Shown here in pieces: positions 43,708 to 56,125 of a stretch of 64,000 bases of DNA. The DNA is from Streptomyces fumigatiscleroticus (GTDB taxonomy: Bacteria > Actinomycetota > Actinomycetes > Streptomycetales > Streptomycetaceae), in contig NZ_BMQF01000001.1 of the NCBI RefSeq assembly GCF_014647975.1, forward strand, positions 620,001-684,000. Reading direction: 5' to 3'. Every line of letters starts with the position of its first letter. Within the stretch, counting starts at the first letter, position 1. Both the position numbers and the translations under genes were made by a program. The notes beneath the pieces were generated by a model. That model searched no databases, was not told the DNA's origin, and saw nothing but the letters and a program-made list of their open reading frames with translations.

Positions 43708-44928
43708 TCACGTCACCCGCTGCCCCTTGCCCAGGGCGATGACCCCGCCCTGGGACACCGTGTACAGCTCCGCGTCCCGTTCCGGGTTGACGCCGATGGT
43801 CGCGCCCGGCGGCACCTCGATGTTCTTGTCCAGCACCGCGCCCCGCACCACCGCGCCGCGCCCGATGCGCACGTTGTCGTGGAGCACCGAGCCCTGCACC
43901 ACCGCTCCCGGGTCGACCACGACGCCCGGTGACAGCACGGAGCGCGTGACCTGCCCGCGGATCAGGCAGCCGGCGCTGATGATGGACTCGCCGGCGATGC
44001 CGCCCGCGTTGAACCGGGCCGGCGAGAGCTGGCCGGAGTGGGTGTAGATGGGCCACTGGGTGTTGTACAGGTTGAAGGCCGGGCGCTCGGCGATGAGGTC
44101 CATGTGGGCCTCGTAGTAGGTGTCGAGGGTGCCGACGTCGCGCCAGTAGCCCTGGTCGCGCGTGGTCTCGCCCGGTACGTGGTTGGTGCTGAAGTCGTAC
44201 AGATGGGCCTCGCCCCGCTCGGTCAGCCGGGGCAGGATCGAACCGCCCATGTCGTGGGCGGAGTCCTCGTCCTCCGCGTCCCGGTGCAGCGCCTCGACCA
44301 GGGCCTTGGTGGTGAAGAGGTAGTTGCCCATCGACGCGAAGACGCACTCGGGGTCGTCGGGGAGACCGGGCGGGTCGGCCGGCTTCTCCAGGAAGCTCCG
44401 CACCGTCCGGCCGTCCGGGTCCGGCATGATCACGCCGAAGGACGAGGACTCGGCGCGCGGCACACGTATCCCGGCCACGGTCACACCCGCGCCGCTGTCG
44501 ATGTGCTGGGCGAGCATCTGCCGCGGATCCATGCGGTACACGTGGTCCGCGCCGAACACCGCCACGTAGTCGGGCTGTTCGTCGTGGATGAGGTTGAGCG
44601 ACTGAAGGATCGCGTCGGCACTGCCCAGGTACCAGCGGGGGCCGAGGCGCTGCTGGGCGGGGACGGGCGTGACGTAGTTGCCGAGCAGGCTGGACATCCG
44701 CCAGGTGGTGGTGATGTGCCGGTCCAGCGAGTGCGACTTGTACTGGGTCAGCACGCAGATGCGCAGGATGTCGCCGTTGACGAGGTTGGACAGCACGAAG
44801 TCGACGAGACGGTAGGTGCCGCCGAAGGTGACCGCGGGTTTGGCGCGGTCGGTGGTCAGGGGCATCAGGCGCTTGCCCTCCCCGCCCGCCAGGACGATCC
44901 CCAGCACCGAAGGCCCACCACGACGCAT
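43708..44928 (-). CDS. glgC: Glucose-1-phosphate adenylyltransferase (ADP-glucose pyrophosphorylase)
   Basis: This 406-aa enzyme makes ADP-glucose from glucose-1-phosphate and ATP, the activated sugar for glycogen or alpha-glucan synthesis. The nucleotide-binding start [30 protein letters not shown], the SFGVI region and the left-handed beta-helix C-terminus ([16 protein letters not shown]) are clear. I choose ATG 44928 because GAGGGGAG lies 6 nt upstream; the GTG at 44943 would coincide with that site. It is transcribed leftward with glgA 54 bp upstream, a common Streptomyces pairing. Confidence 0.95.
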   Translation of the reverse strand: MRRGGPSVLGIVLAGGEGKRLMPLTTDRAKPAVTFGGTYRLVDFVLSNLVNGDILRICVLTQYKSHSLDRHITTTWRMSSLLGNYVTPVPAQQRLGPRWYLGSADAILQSLNLIHDEQPDYVAVFGADHVYRMDPRQMLAQHIDSGAGVTVAGIRVPRAESSSFGVIMPDPDGRTVRSFLEKPADPPGLPDDPECVFASMGNYLFTTKALVEALHRDAEDEDSAHDMGGSILPRLTERGEAHLYDFSTNHVPGETTRDQGYWRDVGTLDTYYEAHMDLIAERPAFNLYNTQWPIYTHSGQLSPARFNAGGIAGESIISAGCLIRGQVTRSVLSPGVVVDPGAVVQGSVLHDNVRIGRGAVVRGAVLDKNIEVPPGATIGVNPERDAELYTVSQGGVIALGKGQRVT

Positions 44929-44982
44929 GGCCGCTCCCCTCACCCATGGTTGTGCCGGAATCAGTGCCCCGGACCGGGCGGA

Positions 44983-46134
44983 CTACGCCTGCTTGAGCAC
45001 GTCCTCGTACAGGCGGACGGTGCGGCGGGCGACGGTGTCCCAGCCGAACTCCTCCACCGCGCGCCGCCGGCCGGCCTCGCCCATCCGCCGCGCCCCCTCG
45101 GGGTCGCCGAGAACGGCGTCCAGCGCCCGCGCGAGCCCCGCCTCGAAGTCGTCGTCCACGGGTACGAGGAGCCCCGTGGTGCCGTCCTGAACGACCTCGG
45201 GGATGCCGCCGACCCGGGAGGCCACCACGGGCGTGCCGCAGGCCATCGCCTCCAGGTTGACGATGCCGAGGGGCTCGTAGACGGAGGGGCAGACGAACGC
45301 GGCGGCGTGGGTGAGCAGCTGGATCACCTCCGGGCGCGGCAGCATCTGCGGGATCCAGTGCACGCCCGCGCGGCTCCGGTTCAGCTCGCCGAACAGCTCG
45401 CGGAACTCCCGGTCGATCTCGGGCGTGTCGGGCGCGCCCGCGCAGAGCACGACCTGCGCGGCGGGGTCGATGTCCCGCACCGCGCGCAGCAGGTGGGGCA
45501 CGCCCTTCTGGCGGGTGATACGGCCGACGAAGAGCACGTACGGACGGGAGCGGTCGAGCCCGACGCGGTCCAGGGCGTCCGTGCCGTGGTCGGGCCGGTA
45601 CAGGGTGGTGTCGATGCCGTTGTGCACGACATGGACCCGGTCCTCGGCCAGCCGCGGGTAGCAGGCGAGGATGTCCTCGCGCATGGCGCCGGAGACGGCG
45701 ATCACCGCGTCGGCGGTCTCGATCGCGGTGCGCTCGGCCCAGCCGGACAGGGCGTAGCCGCCGCCGAGCTGCTCGGCCTTCCAGGGGCGCAGGGGCTCCA
45801 GGGAGTGGGCGGTCATCACGTGCGGGATGCCGTGCAGCAGCTTGGCCAGGTGGCCGCCGAGATTGGCGTACCAGGTGTGCGAGTGGACCAGCTCCCGGTC
45901 CTCCAGGGCGGCCGCCATGGCGAGGTCGACCGAAAAGGTGCGCAGTGCGTCGTTGGTGCCGTCGAGGCTGGACCAGGGGCGGTGCCGCAGCACACCGTCC
46001 GTGCGGCCCTCGCCCCAGCAGTGCACGTCCAGGTCGACGAGGTCGCGCAACTCACGGGCGAGGAACTCGACATGGACGCCCGCGCCGCCGTACACGTCCG
46101 GCGGGTACTCCCGGGTCAGCAGCCCCACTCGCAC
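44983..46134 (-). CDS. glgA: GT4 glycogen synthase (GlgA/GlgM type)
   Basis: This 383-aa glycosyltransferase is of the GT4 clan. It begins MRVGLLTREYPPDVYGGAGVHVE and has HSHTWYANLGG, YVLFVGRITRQKGV and YEPLGIVNLEAMACGTPVVAS (nucleotide-sugar Glu-x7-Glu). In actinobacteria this branch (Rv1212c-like) is annotated glgA; in mycobacteria it makes maltose-1-phosphate from ADP-glucose and glucose-1-phosphate, so GlgM is an equally good name. I use GTG 46134 preceded by GGGAGG. Together with glgC it supplies alpha-glucan synthesis. Confidence 0.88.
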   Translation of the reverse strand: MRVGLLTREYPPDVYGGAGVHVEFLARELRDLVDLDVHCWGEGRTDGVLRHRPWSSLDGTNDALRTFSVDLAMAAALEDRELVHSHTWYANLGGHLAKLLHGIPHVMTAHSLEPLRPWKAEQLGGGYALSGWAERTAIETADAVIAVSGAMREDILACYPRLAEDRVHVVHNGIDTTLYRPDHGTDALDRVGLDRSRPYVLFVGRITRQKGVPHLLRAVRDIDPAAQVVLCAGAPDTPEIDREFRELFGELNRSRAGVHWIPQMLPRPEVIQLLTHAAAFVCPSVYEPLGIVNLEAMACGTPVVASRVGGIPEVVQDGTTGLLVPVDDDFEAGLARALDAVLGDPEGARRMGEAGRRRAVEEFGWDTVARRTVRLYEDVLKQA

Positions 46135-46171
46135 CCGCAACCTCCCGTCTCGGCGACCGATTCCCTCATGC

Positions 46172-46939
46172 TCACCCAGATGCGCCGCGCGGGGAAGACC
46201 GCGGGGGCCGCGGGAAGCAGCAGTCGCCGCAGACTCCGCCACCGGGTACCCGGTAGTACAGACAGCAGCTGCGGCGCCGGAAGGCGGTGCCGGTGAGGGT
46301 GCCGGACCCGGCGAGCAGCGGATGGCCGAGCAGCTCCGCGGTCAGGGAGCGGGCCCGGGCGGCGACGTCGGCGCGGGCCCGGCGGTCCAGTTCGCGGGCG
46401 GCGCCCGCCAGCGCGGAGGCGGCGTTGCCCCGCAGCAGGCCGGCCGGGAGGCGGTACCGGGCGCGCAGCACGGCCGCCAGCGGCACCAGATGGCCGTGCA
46501 GCACCGCGTCCGCGAGGCCGCCGGGGTCCGCCGGCAGCCAGCGCACCTCGGCCGCCCACAGGTCGTCGGGGGCGCCGGCGCCGGCGTCCCAGTGCAGCAG
46601 CCGCGGGTCGAGGCCGGGGACCGCGCCGTACAGCGCCGCGCAGCCGAGCGCCACGGACCACAGCCGGGCGGCGAGCCCCTGATGCGCGATGGACGCGGCG
46701 ACCCGCGGCTCGGGGGCGCGCAGGGCCGCCGCGACCCTGCCGACCCGCAGGGCCAGGGGGTCGTCGTCCGGTGGCGAGGGCACGTAGGCGTGGGCGAGGG
46801 TCGGCAGGGGGCCCTGCGGCGGCCCGCAGGTGCGCAGGACGAAGTACGCGCCGAGCGGGCGCAGGGCGGCGAGATCGGGGTCCGGCTCCACGAGGAGCAG
46901 TCCTACCAGGGCCGCCGCGGACGCGGACGGCGGGTCCAC
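46172..46939 (-). CDS. FhuF-like (2Fe-2S) ferric reductase
   Basis: This is a 255-aa cytoplasmic protein related to FhuF-type ferric-siderophore reductases. The C-terminus has the characteristic Cys-Cys-x10-Cys-x2-Cys [2Fe-2S] site in RRSCCLYYR...CGDCC (about 237-252). The start is uncertain: GTG 46939 is chosen since homology begins near there, though the frame is open to 47152 and no strong ribosome binding site is seen. It could release iron from imported siderophores. It is on the same strand as glgA, 37 bp apart, but is probably functionally unrelated. Confidence 0.85.
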   Translation of the reverse strand: MDPPSASAAALVGLLLVEPDPDLAALRPLGAYFVLRTCGPPQGPLPTLAHAYVPSPPDDDPLALRVGRVAAALRAPEPRVAASIAHQGLAARLWSVALGCAALYGAVPGLDPRLLHWDAGAGAPDDLWAAEVRWLPADPGGLADAVLHGHLVPLAAVLRARYRLPAGLLRGNAASALAGAARELDRRARADVAARARSLTAELLGHPLLAGSGTLTGTAFRRRSCCLYYRVPGGGVCGDCCFPRPPRSSPRGASG

Positions 46940-47118
46940 GCCCCGAGTTCCCCACCCTGGGGAGGACACGCCGGGTGCTGTACTCCATCGGCAGTAGGAC
47001 GTATTGAATGCCTGGGGACGACGACGGGAAGAAGCCGGCGCGGCATCGTGTTGTTCATGAAAGCCGACCGTTCGCCGCGCCGGGCCCCGGGGCCCCGCCT
47101 CACGCAGAGGAGCAGCCG

Positions 47119-50159
<3,041 letters not shown>

Positions 50160-51599
50160 ATGAGCACTTCAGCCCAGATCGGCGTCACGGGTCTCGCGGT
50201 CATGGGCCGCAATCTCGCCCGCAACTTCGCCCGCAACGGCTATACGGTCGCGGTGCACAACCGGACGGCCTCGCGCACCCGCGCCCTGGTGGAGGAGTTC
50301 GGCGGCGAGGGCGAGTTCGTCCCGGCCGAGACCGCCAAGGAGTTCGTGGCGGCGCTGGAACGGCCGCGCCGGCTGGTCGTCATGGTGAAGGCCGGCGAGC
50401 CGACCGACGCGGTGATCCGGGAGTTCGCCCCGCTCCTGGAGCCCGGCGACATGATCATCGACGGGGGCAACGCGCACTTCGCGGACACCCGGCGCCGCGA
50501 GCGCGAACTGCGCGAGCAGGGCATCCACTTCGTCGGCACCGGCATCTCCGGCGGCGAGGAGGGGGCGCTGCACGGTCCGAGCATCATGCCGGGCGGCTCG
50601 AAGGAGTCGTACGAGTCGCTGGGCCCGATGCTGGAGAGGATCTCGGCGAAGGCGGCGGACGGCGCGCCCTGTGTGACGCATGTCGGCCCGGACGGCGCCG
50701 GGCACTTCGTGAAGATGGTGCACAACGGCATCGAGTACGCCGACATGCAGCTGATCGGCGAGGCGTACCAGCTGCTGCGCGAGGTCGCCGGGTACTCCCC
50801 CGCGCAGATCGCGGACATCTTCCGCACCTGGAACACCGGCCGGCTGGACTCCTACCTGATCGAGATCACGGCCGAGGTGCTCTCGCACGTGGACGCGGCG
50901 ACGGGCGAGCCGTTCGTCGACGTGGTGGTGGACCAGGCGGAGCAGAAGGGCACGGGCCGCTGGACGGTCCAGATCGCGCTGGACCTGGGGGTGCCGGTGT
51001 CCGGCATCGCGGAGGCGGTCTTCGCGCGCTCGCTCTCCGGCCACGCGGCGCTGCGCGAGGCCTCGCGCGGGCTGGCGGGACCGAAGGCCTCGCCGCTGGG
51101 CGAGTCGGAGGCCGCGGCCTTCGCCGACCGGGTGGAGCAGGCGCTGTACGCGTCCAAGATCGTGTCGTACACGCAGGGCTTCCACGAGATCGCCGCGGGC
51201 AGCGAGGAGTACGGCTGGGACATCGACCTGGGCGCCGTGGCGTCGATCTGGCGCGGCGGCTGCATCATCCGCGCCGCGTTCCTGGACCGGATCCGGGCCG
51301 CCTACGACGCCCGGCCGGACCTGCCGAGCCTGCTGTCGGACGAGACGTTCGCGCGGGAGATCGCCGGCGCCCAGGACGACTGGCGGGAGGTGCTGGTCGC
51401 CGCCACCCGGCAGGGCGTCCCGGCGCCCGGCTTCGCGGCGGCCCTCGCCTACTACGACGCGCTGCGCGCGGAACGGCTGCCCGCCGCGCTGACCCAGGGC
51501 CAGCGGGACTTCTTCGGGGCGCACACCTACCGGCGGGTCGACCGGGACGGCTCGTTCCACACGCTGTGGGGCGGGGACCGGTCGGAGGAGACCGCGTAG
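50160..51599 (+). CDS. gnd: 6-phosphogluconate dehydrogenase, decarboxylating
   Basis: This 479-aa enzyme oxidises and decarboxylates 6-phosphogluconate to ribulose-5-phosphate with NADP+, the second oxidative step of the pentose phosphate pathway. The cofactor loop GVTGLAVMGRNLARNFARNGY, the NADP-specific NRT (HNRTASRTR), the signature GTGISGGEEGALHGPSIMPGG and the catalytic Lys in GHFVKMVHNGIEY are all present. The C-terminal helical domain is full length. ATG 50160 follows GAGGAG. A terminator follows at 51624. Confidence 0.96.
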   Translation: MSTSAQIGVTGLAVMGRNLARNFARNGYTVAVHNRTASRTRALVEEFGGEGEFVPAETAKEFVAALERPRRLVVMVKAGEPTDAVIREFAPLLEPGDMIIDGGNAHFADTRRRERELREQGIHFVGTGISGGEEGALHGPSIMPGGSKESYESLGPMLERISAKAADGAPCVTHVGPDGAGHFVKMVHNGIEYADMQLIGEAYQLLREVAGYSPAQIADIFRTWNTGRLDSYLIEITAEVLSHVDAATGEPFVDVVVDQAEQKGTGRWTVQIALDLGVPVSGIAEAVFARSLSGHAALREASRGLAGPKASPLGESEAAAFADRVEQALYASKIVSYTQGFHEIAAGSEEYGWDIDLGAVASIWRGGCIIRAAFLDRIRAAYDARPDLPSLLSDETFAREIAGAQDDWREVLVAATRQGVPAPGFAAALAYYDALRAERLPAALTQGQRDFFGAHTYRRVDRDGSFHTLWGGDRSEETA

Positions 51600-51623
51600 C
51601 CGCTGCCGGTGACCGGCCACACG

Positions 51624-51650
51624 GGGCGGCGGCCTGCCGGGCCGCCGCCC
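51624..51650 (+). terminator. Terminator of gnd
   Basis: GGGCGGCGGCC at 51624-51634 pairs perfectly with 51640-51650 around a 5-nt loop, shortly after the gnd stop. Confidence 0.9.
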
Positions 51651-51672
51651 TTGCGCGTCCGTCGTGTGCGGC

Positions 51673-51909
51673 TCAGGAGAGCGGCGGGCCCGGTTCGGGG
51701 CTCGGCTCCGGCTCGGGTCCCGGCGGGATCGGGGACGGCGAGGGGTCGGGAGGCGGAGTCGGCACCGGCCCCGGCCCGGGGTGCGGGTACGGGCCCGGGG
51801 GCGGCTCGGGCGGCGGCGTGGGGTCCGGCCCGGGGGGCGGCTCCGAGGGCGGCATCGGTCCCGGCGTGGGCCCCGGGGGGACGGGATCCGGGTACGGGTT
51901 GGTCGTCAT
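51673..51909 (-). CDS. Small Pro/Gly/Glu-rich protein, 78 aa
   Basis: The product is almost entirely proline with Gly, Glu, Thr and Asp, in runs such as PPSEPPPGPDPTPPPEP. It has no signal peptide or hydrophobic segment, and begins MTTNPYPDPVPPG. The ATG at 51909 is preceded by GGAGGA at 7 nt, which supports real translation. No known domain is seen, and a disordered linker or spacer function is likely. The alternative, that this is only GC-biased noise, remains because low-complexity frames are common here. Confidence 0.55.
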   Translation of the reverse strand: MTTNPYPDPVPPGPTPGPMPPSEPPPGPDPTPPPEPPPGPYPHPGPGPVPTPPPDPSPSPIPPGPEPEPSPEPGPPLS

Positions 51910-52069
51910 GGCAGTGTCCTCCGGCCAGTCGGTCGACGTCGGCTCTGGACTACTCCCCCGCCTACCCGGGGGCCGCCCCGGCAGTCACCCGCCCGCCGGA
52001 ACGGAAGTGCCTGGGTGGCCCTGCCGGACCGGGGCACGGGCGAGCACAACGCGGGCATCGCCGGGGCCC

Positions 52070-52250
52070 CCGCCGCGCCGGGCACGAGGGGGCGAGCAGC
52101 GCTCGCGAGTGCTCCGGCGTCCGGCACGAGGACGAGGAACGCTCCCGGGTGCCCCGGCGTCCGGCACGGAGACTCCGGTCCCCGACGCAAGGACCCCGGC
52201 GTCCGGCACGCGGACTCCGGTCCCCGGCACGGGGACGCCGGGGACCGCCG
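52070..52250. repeat. Imperfect GC-rich tandem repeats
   Basis: About 40-bp units centred on CCCCGGCGTCCGGCACG and GACTCCGGTCCCCG recur two to three times, best between 52153 and 52245. No plausible coding frame runs through them. They lie between the proline-rich and GNAT genes. Confidence 0.7.
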
Positions 52251-52253
52251 CGC

Positions 52254-52598
52254 TCAGAACCGGTCCGGGTGCGCCGCCAGCCACTCCTTGGCCGCGCGCA
52301 GCAGCTCCGGGGTGGCCGCCGGGGCCTCGTCGGGGTGGCGTTCGGCCCACTTGACGACGTACGGGCACAGCGGGGCGACGGCGACGCCCTCGCGCGCGGC
52401 GACGGCGTACAGCTCGCGCGCCAGCGAGCCCGCGATGCCCTTGCCCTCGTGGGCCGGCTCGACGATCGTGTGGACGGGGACGAGGGCGCGCCCGGGCGTC
52501 TCCAGGACGAAGTACTCGATCCGGCCGACGACCTCGCCGTCGCCGATCGCCTCCAGGCGGCCCGCCGCCCGGTCGTCGCGGATCTCGATGTCGCTCAT
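52254..52598 (-). CDS. Small GNAT acetyltransferase (COG2388, YidJ-like)
   Basis: This 114-aa protein matches the short YjdJ/COG2388 branch of GNAT enzymes. IEYFVLETPGRALVPVHTIVEPAHEGKGIAGSLARELY contains the acetyl-CoA loop (EGKGIAGSL), and LCPYVVKWAERHPD is near the end. It lacks the N-terminal strands of larger GNATs, as is usual for this branch. Substrate unknown. ATG 52598 is chosen over GTG 52604 because GGGGG lies 7 nt upstream of it. Confidence 0.88.
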   Translation of the reverse strand: MSDIEIRDDRAAGRLEAIGDGEVVGRIEYFVLETPGRALVPVHTIVEPAHEGKGIAGSLARELYAVAAREGVAVAPLCPYVVKWAERHPDEAPAATPELLRAAKEWLAAHPDRF

Positions 52599-52627
52599 GG
52601 GCACGCCCCCGGTCCGGAGTCAGCAGG

Positions 52628-53047
52628 TCAGGCCGACACCGCCTGCGGGCTGCGCTCCTGGTCCGAACCCGGCACGGGCTCGGAGGGGTCGGCACCCAGC
52701 GCCACGATGCGGTTGTCGCGGTCCACATGCACGACCCGCGGCTTCAGCGTCCGCGCCTCGGCGTCGGTCACCTGAGCGTAGCTGATGATGATCACGAGAT
52801 CACCGGGGTGGACGAGGTGGGCGGCCGCCCCGTTGATCCCGACGACACCGGAGCCGCGCTCGCCCTCGATGACGTACGTCTCCAGCCGGGCACCGTTGGT
52901 GATGTCGACGATGTGCACGAGCTCGCCGGGCAGCAGGTCGGCGGCGTCGAGCAGATCCGCGTCGATGGTCACGGACCCGACGTAGTGCAGGTCGGCCTGG
53001 GTGACGGTGGCACGGTGAATCTTGGACTTGAACATGGTACGGAACAC
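52628..53047 (-). CDS. panD: Aspartate 1-decarboxylase
   Basis: This 139-aa pyruvoyl enzyme makes beta-alanine for pantothenate and coenzyme A. The family start [22 protein letters not shown] is followed by the self-cleavage site YVGSVTID (Gly24-Ser25, which yields the pyruvoyl group). [21 protein letters not shown] near 74-94 is also present. Translation starts at GTG 53047, with GGGAG upstream. It stands alone next to a region of gene fragments. Confidence 0.95.
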   Translation of the reverse strand: MFRTMFKSKIHRATVTQADLHYVGSVTIDADLLDAADLLPGELVHIVDITNGARLETYVIEGERGSGVVGINGAAAHLVHPGDLVIIISYAQVTDAEARTLKPRVVHVDRDNRIVALGADPSEPVPGSDQERSPQAVSA

Positions 53048-53612
53048 AGAAAAACTCCCGATTTGTCTGCTCCCTGCCTGCGCTTTTGCAGGTCAAGGGC
53101 TGTTTCCATACCTTACAACCAGTCGCGTGTTCGAGCTGCTTTCCCCGGGTTTTTCAGGACTCATGCTGACCGAATGCTGACCTTTCTGACGGGGTGTCAG
53201 ACGTCGGTGACGGATGCCCGGGGGTGGACGCACCTCCCCGCGCCGCCCCTCACGAACGGCCGCGGTCAGCGTACGCAACGGCCCCTGAAGACCGTCATGA
53301 CGATCGCCACAGCGGGCCCGGTCACCTCGCCCGTCCACACGACTGGATCCCTGATCTGATCCGGCGGCGCGCAACATAGCCGCTGATCACCGGTTACCCG
53401 AACCGGCGCTCCTTTTCGATCATTGTTTCGCCCTCGCGGCGCCGCCCGGCAGTGCCACGCGACGGGCTTCACCCAACCCACGAGTAATCGATGTCGGACC
53501 GACTTCCTCTTTGAGCTTCCGGCCGACGTCAAGAAGCGCGCCGACCTTGAAACCGCAGAACACTGCCGACGAAGCGTCCCTCCGGCCCGCTCCACAGGCC
53601 GATCGCCACCCA
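53048..53612. other. Intergenic DNA before the scar region
   Basis: This part carries the panD promoter and leader, followed by lower-GC DNA without a supported gene. A short leftward frame (53420-53668) has no recognisable domain. Confidence 0.45.
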
Positions 53613-53705
53613 GTGGCGCCCATCCTCATCGACACATCCGAGGTCGCAAGGCTGCTCAGCACGTCCACGAGCTGGGTCTACAGAGAAGCATCCCGCTTCG
53701 TGATG
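53613..53705 (+). pseudogene. Remnant of an excisionase-like HTH_17 gene
   Basis: The frame reads APILIDTSEVARLLSTSTSWVYREASR, the helix-turn-helix of Xis/MerR_17-type proteins that accompany integrases. After this the frame loses homology where the wing and recognition strand should follow. The product of the longer frame (53511-53801) is therefore a chimera of unlike pieces. It points to a lost mobile element; no integrase or tRNA attachment site is seen here. Confidence 0.55.
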
Positions 53706-53939
53706 CGCCCGGGCCTGCAGCCACGTAGCCGAACAGCATGCACAGCCGGGGCGGCTACCTCACGCCGCAGGAATCGACCCTCGCACGCCACGCAGCGCTG
53801 ATGAGCTCTGGAGCCGGCCTCGTCGCCACAGCGTTGTCGTGGGCGACACTCGGGGGCGTGCCGGAGTACGCCTCGCTCACCACGCTCGACGCGCTCATTG
53901 CCGACCTGCGGGTCGGTGAGGCGCGCCGGCGCCAGCTCG

Positions 53940-54085
53940 TCATGCCCCGCGGAGAGTCGGAGCGCGCCTGGCCCGGCGCGGGCTGCCCGTGGACGCCCGG
54001 CGCAGCCTGCGGCGTCTGCTGGGAAGGGAGGCGCTGGCACCGTACCTGCGGCTGGTGGAGTCCGGCGCGCTGCGCGCCGGACTCC
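53940..54085 (+). other. Unassigned coding-like fragment
   Basis: One frame reads GARLARRGLPVDARRSLRRL and goes on to LAPYLRLVESGALRAGLRQ, with the codon bias of a real gene. It has no start codon or recognised family. It is probably the middle of a lost gene fused to neighbours in the scar. Confidence 0.4.
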
Positions 54086-54330
54086 GCCAGCCGTCACCCT
54101 GGTCGCTGTCCTGCACCACCTGCCGTTGACGGCCACTCTGCGGGAGCTGCGCGGCTGTCTCGCTCCGGGCGGGCGCCTCGTGGTCGTCGGCTGCTGTCGG
54201 CAGGTAGGGTTCGTCGATCTGTTCGTCTCCCTGCTGTTCGTGCTCCTGAACCCGATCGTGGGGCTGGTCAAGCACCCGTCCCGCGCCGACGCGCTGCCCT
54301 TGGGGCGTCGGCGTCTCCCTGTTGGGTCAG
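54086..54330 (+). pseudogene. C-terminal remnant of a SAM-dependent methyltransferase
   Basis: A frame reads TLVAVLHHLPL, LRGCLAPGGRLVVVG and then a VDLFVSLLFVLLNPIVGLVK tail. This is the post-motif end of class I methyltransferases (the strand after the SAM pocket). The N-terminal SAM-binding half is missing and its stop is not clear. It lies directly next to the end of the DHA2 pump gene, so a deletion joined them. Confidence 0.65.
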
Positions 54331-55955
54331 CGCGTCGAGTCGATGCCGTTGGCCGGGCCATGGGTGTCGGGCCGCCGCAGACGGCTGTCCCGGCCGTCCG
54401 GCAGGTGCGGTGTGACCAGGAAACTGGCCGCAGCGATGCCGCCGGCGGCGAGGATCGCCGCCCGGAGGCCGTCGAGCTGCGCCGCGGCGTAGGAGTCCGC
54501 GACGGCGTCGGTCTCGGACGGCGGCAGTCCGGCCCGCTCGGCCGCCGAGCGCACCTCATCCGTGGTGACGAAGGTGATCCCGGCCTCGAGCGCGACACCG
54601 GTCTGCCGGCGGGCCTCTTCGGACAGGCGCGGGTCGTCCGCGACCTGGGTGGTGAAGGCGTGGGCCAGCGCACCGATGACGAAGGACCCCATGAGCGCGG
54701 TGCCCAGCGCGGAGCCCAGGTTCTGTGCCGTGAACTGCAGCCCCCCGGCCTCACTGCGTTCGGCCTCGCCGGCACTGGACTGCACGACGTTGCCCAGCTG
54801 CGAGGCGAGCAGGCCCATGCCCGTGCCCAGCAGCGCCATGGCCCCGGCGAACTGGGCGTCGTCGATGACGGGGTCGATGGTGGCCAGCAGCCACACGATG
54901 GCCGCCACCAGGGTCGCCAGCGCCAGCCGGACCACCCGGCGCGGCCCCACCAGCCGCCCCAGCGAGGACGCGGACAGCGCGGTCACGAGCATGGCGATCG
55001 ACACCGGGAGCAGCCGCAGCCCCGTCTGGAAGGCGTCGAAGCCCTGCACCACCTGCAAGTACAGCGGGATGGTGAAGAAGAGCCCGAGCAGGATGAGGTT
55101 CTGGCTCAGCAGCGCCAGCAGGCCGGACCGCAGGGAGGGCCTGCCCAGCAGGGACAGGTGCACGAGGGGATCGGCGCCCCGGTCCTCCCGCCGCTGCTCC
55201 CAGCGCCGGAAGAGGGCCAGGACGGCGACGCCCGTGCCGACGACGAACAGCGTCGGCGCGAACCCGAGGACCGTGAACGGAGGATTGCGCGGCTGTGCCC
55301 ATCCCCAGGTGGTGCTCTGCAGCACCCCGAGCACGCCGATCCCCAGTCCGGCCGCCGAGAGCGCGGCTCCGACACCGTCCAGCCGGGGGCGCGGGCCGGT
55401 CATCGGCTGCTTCACGATCACCCGGTGGCACACCAGGACGGCCACGACGACCACGACCTCGCCGGCGAAGACCAGCCGCCAGGTCAGGTACGTCGTCACC
55501 CAGCCGCCCAGCAGCGGGCCGACCGCGATGCCCGCGCCGGCGAGTCCGCCGATGACGCCGTAGGCGACGGCCCGGTCCCGCCCCCGGTACGACTCGGCGA
55601 CGAGGGCGGCCATCGCCGGCAGCACCATGGCCGCACCCAGCCCTTCGATGACGGACCAGCCCAGCGCGAGCACCCGGAGCGTGGGTGCCACGGCGGTCAG
55701 GGCCGACCCCGTGCCGTAGACGGCCAGGCCGAGGAAGAACATGCGGCGACGTCCCAGGATGTCCCCGAACCTGCCGCCGATGAGCATGAAGGCGGCCATG
55801 ACCAGCGCGTACAGCGTGATGACGGCCTGTATGGCGGTGACCGACGTGTCGAAGTCCGCCACCAGCCGGCTGATGGAGACGTTCATGACGGAGGTGTCCA
55901 GGACCATCAGGAACTGGGCGGTACCCAGGACGATCAGAGCCCGCCAGTGCTTCAT
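54327..55955 (-). CDS. DHA2-type MFS multidrug efflux transporter (EmrB/QacA family)
   Basis: This 542-aa membrane protein has 14 helices and the markers of the DHA2 branch: the start KHWRALIVLGTAQFLMVLDTSVMNVSI, motif A GGRFGDILGRRRMF, motif C-like GLAGAGIAVGPLLGGWV, and GLLASQLGNVVQSSAGEAERSEAGGLQFTAQNLGSALGTALMGS. It should export drugs or toxic metabolites with protons. No regulator lies next to it. ATG 55955 has GGGGGA upstream. The gene end abuts the scar region. Confidence 0.92.
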   Translation of the reverse strand: MKHWRALIVLGTAQFLMVLDTSVMNVSISRLVADFDTSVTAIQAVITLYALVMAAFMLIGGRFGDILGRRRMFFLGLAVYGTGSALTAVAPTLRVLALGWSVIEGLGAAMVLPAMAALVAESYRGRDRAVAYGVIGGLAGAGIAVGPLLGGWVTTYLTWRLVFAGEVVVVVAVLVCHRVIVKQPMTGPRPRLDGVGAALSAAGLGIGVLGVLQSTTWGWAQPRNPPFTVLGFAPTLFVVGTGVAVLALFRRWEQRREDRGADPLVHLSLLGRPSLRSGLLALLSQNLILLGLFFTIPLYLQVVQGFDAFQTGLRLLPVSIAMLVTALSASSLGRLVGPRRVVRLALATLVAAIVWLLATIDPVIDDAQFAGAMALLGTGMGLLASQLGNVVQSSAGEAERSEAGGLQFTAQNLGSALGTALMGSFVIGALAHAFTTQVADDPRLSEEARRQTGVALEAGITFVTTDEVRSAAERAGLPPSETDAVADSYAAAQLDGLRAAILAAGGIAAASFLVTPHLPDGRDSRLRRPDTHGPANGIDSTR

Positions 55956-56125
55956 GGTGTCCCCCGCGCCGCGTCGGCCCGACGAACGCCGATGGCGCCG
56001 GCCGGGCAGCGGCCGGCGTACGCGCTGCCGCCCCTCCCATCGCATCCGGGCAACCCGCCCCGCGCCTCACCCGCACTGGGGGAGGGAGCGCGGCCCGGCC
56101 GTCACGGCCACTCGTCCGGCAGCCC

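Noticed and set aside
53400..53760. A tRNA gene or integration site next to the excisionase-like fragment
   Set aside because: I found no T-loop (GGTTCGA) with a matching acceptor stem and no clear direct repeat flanking the scar.
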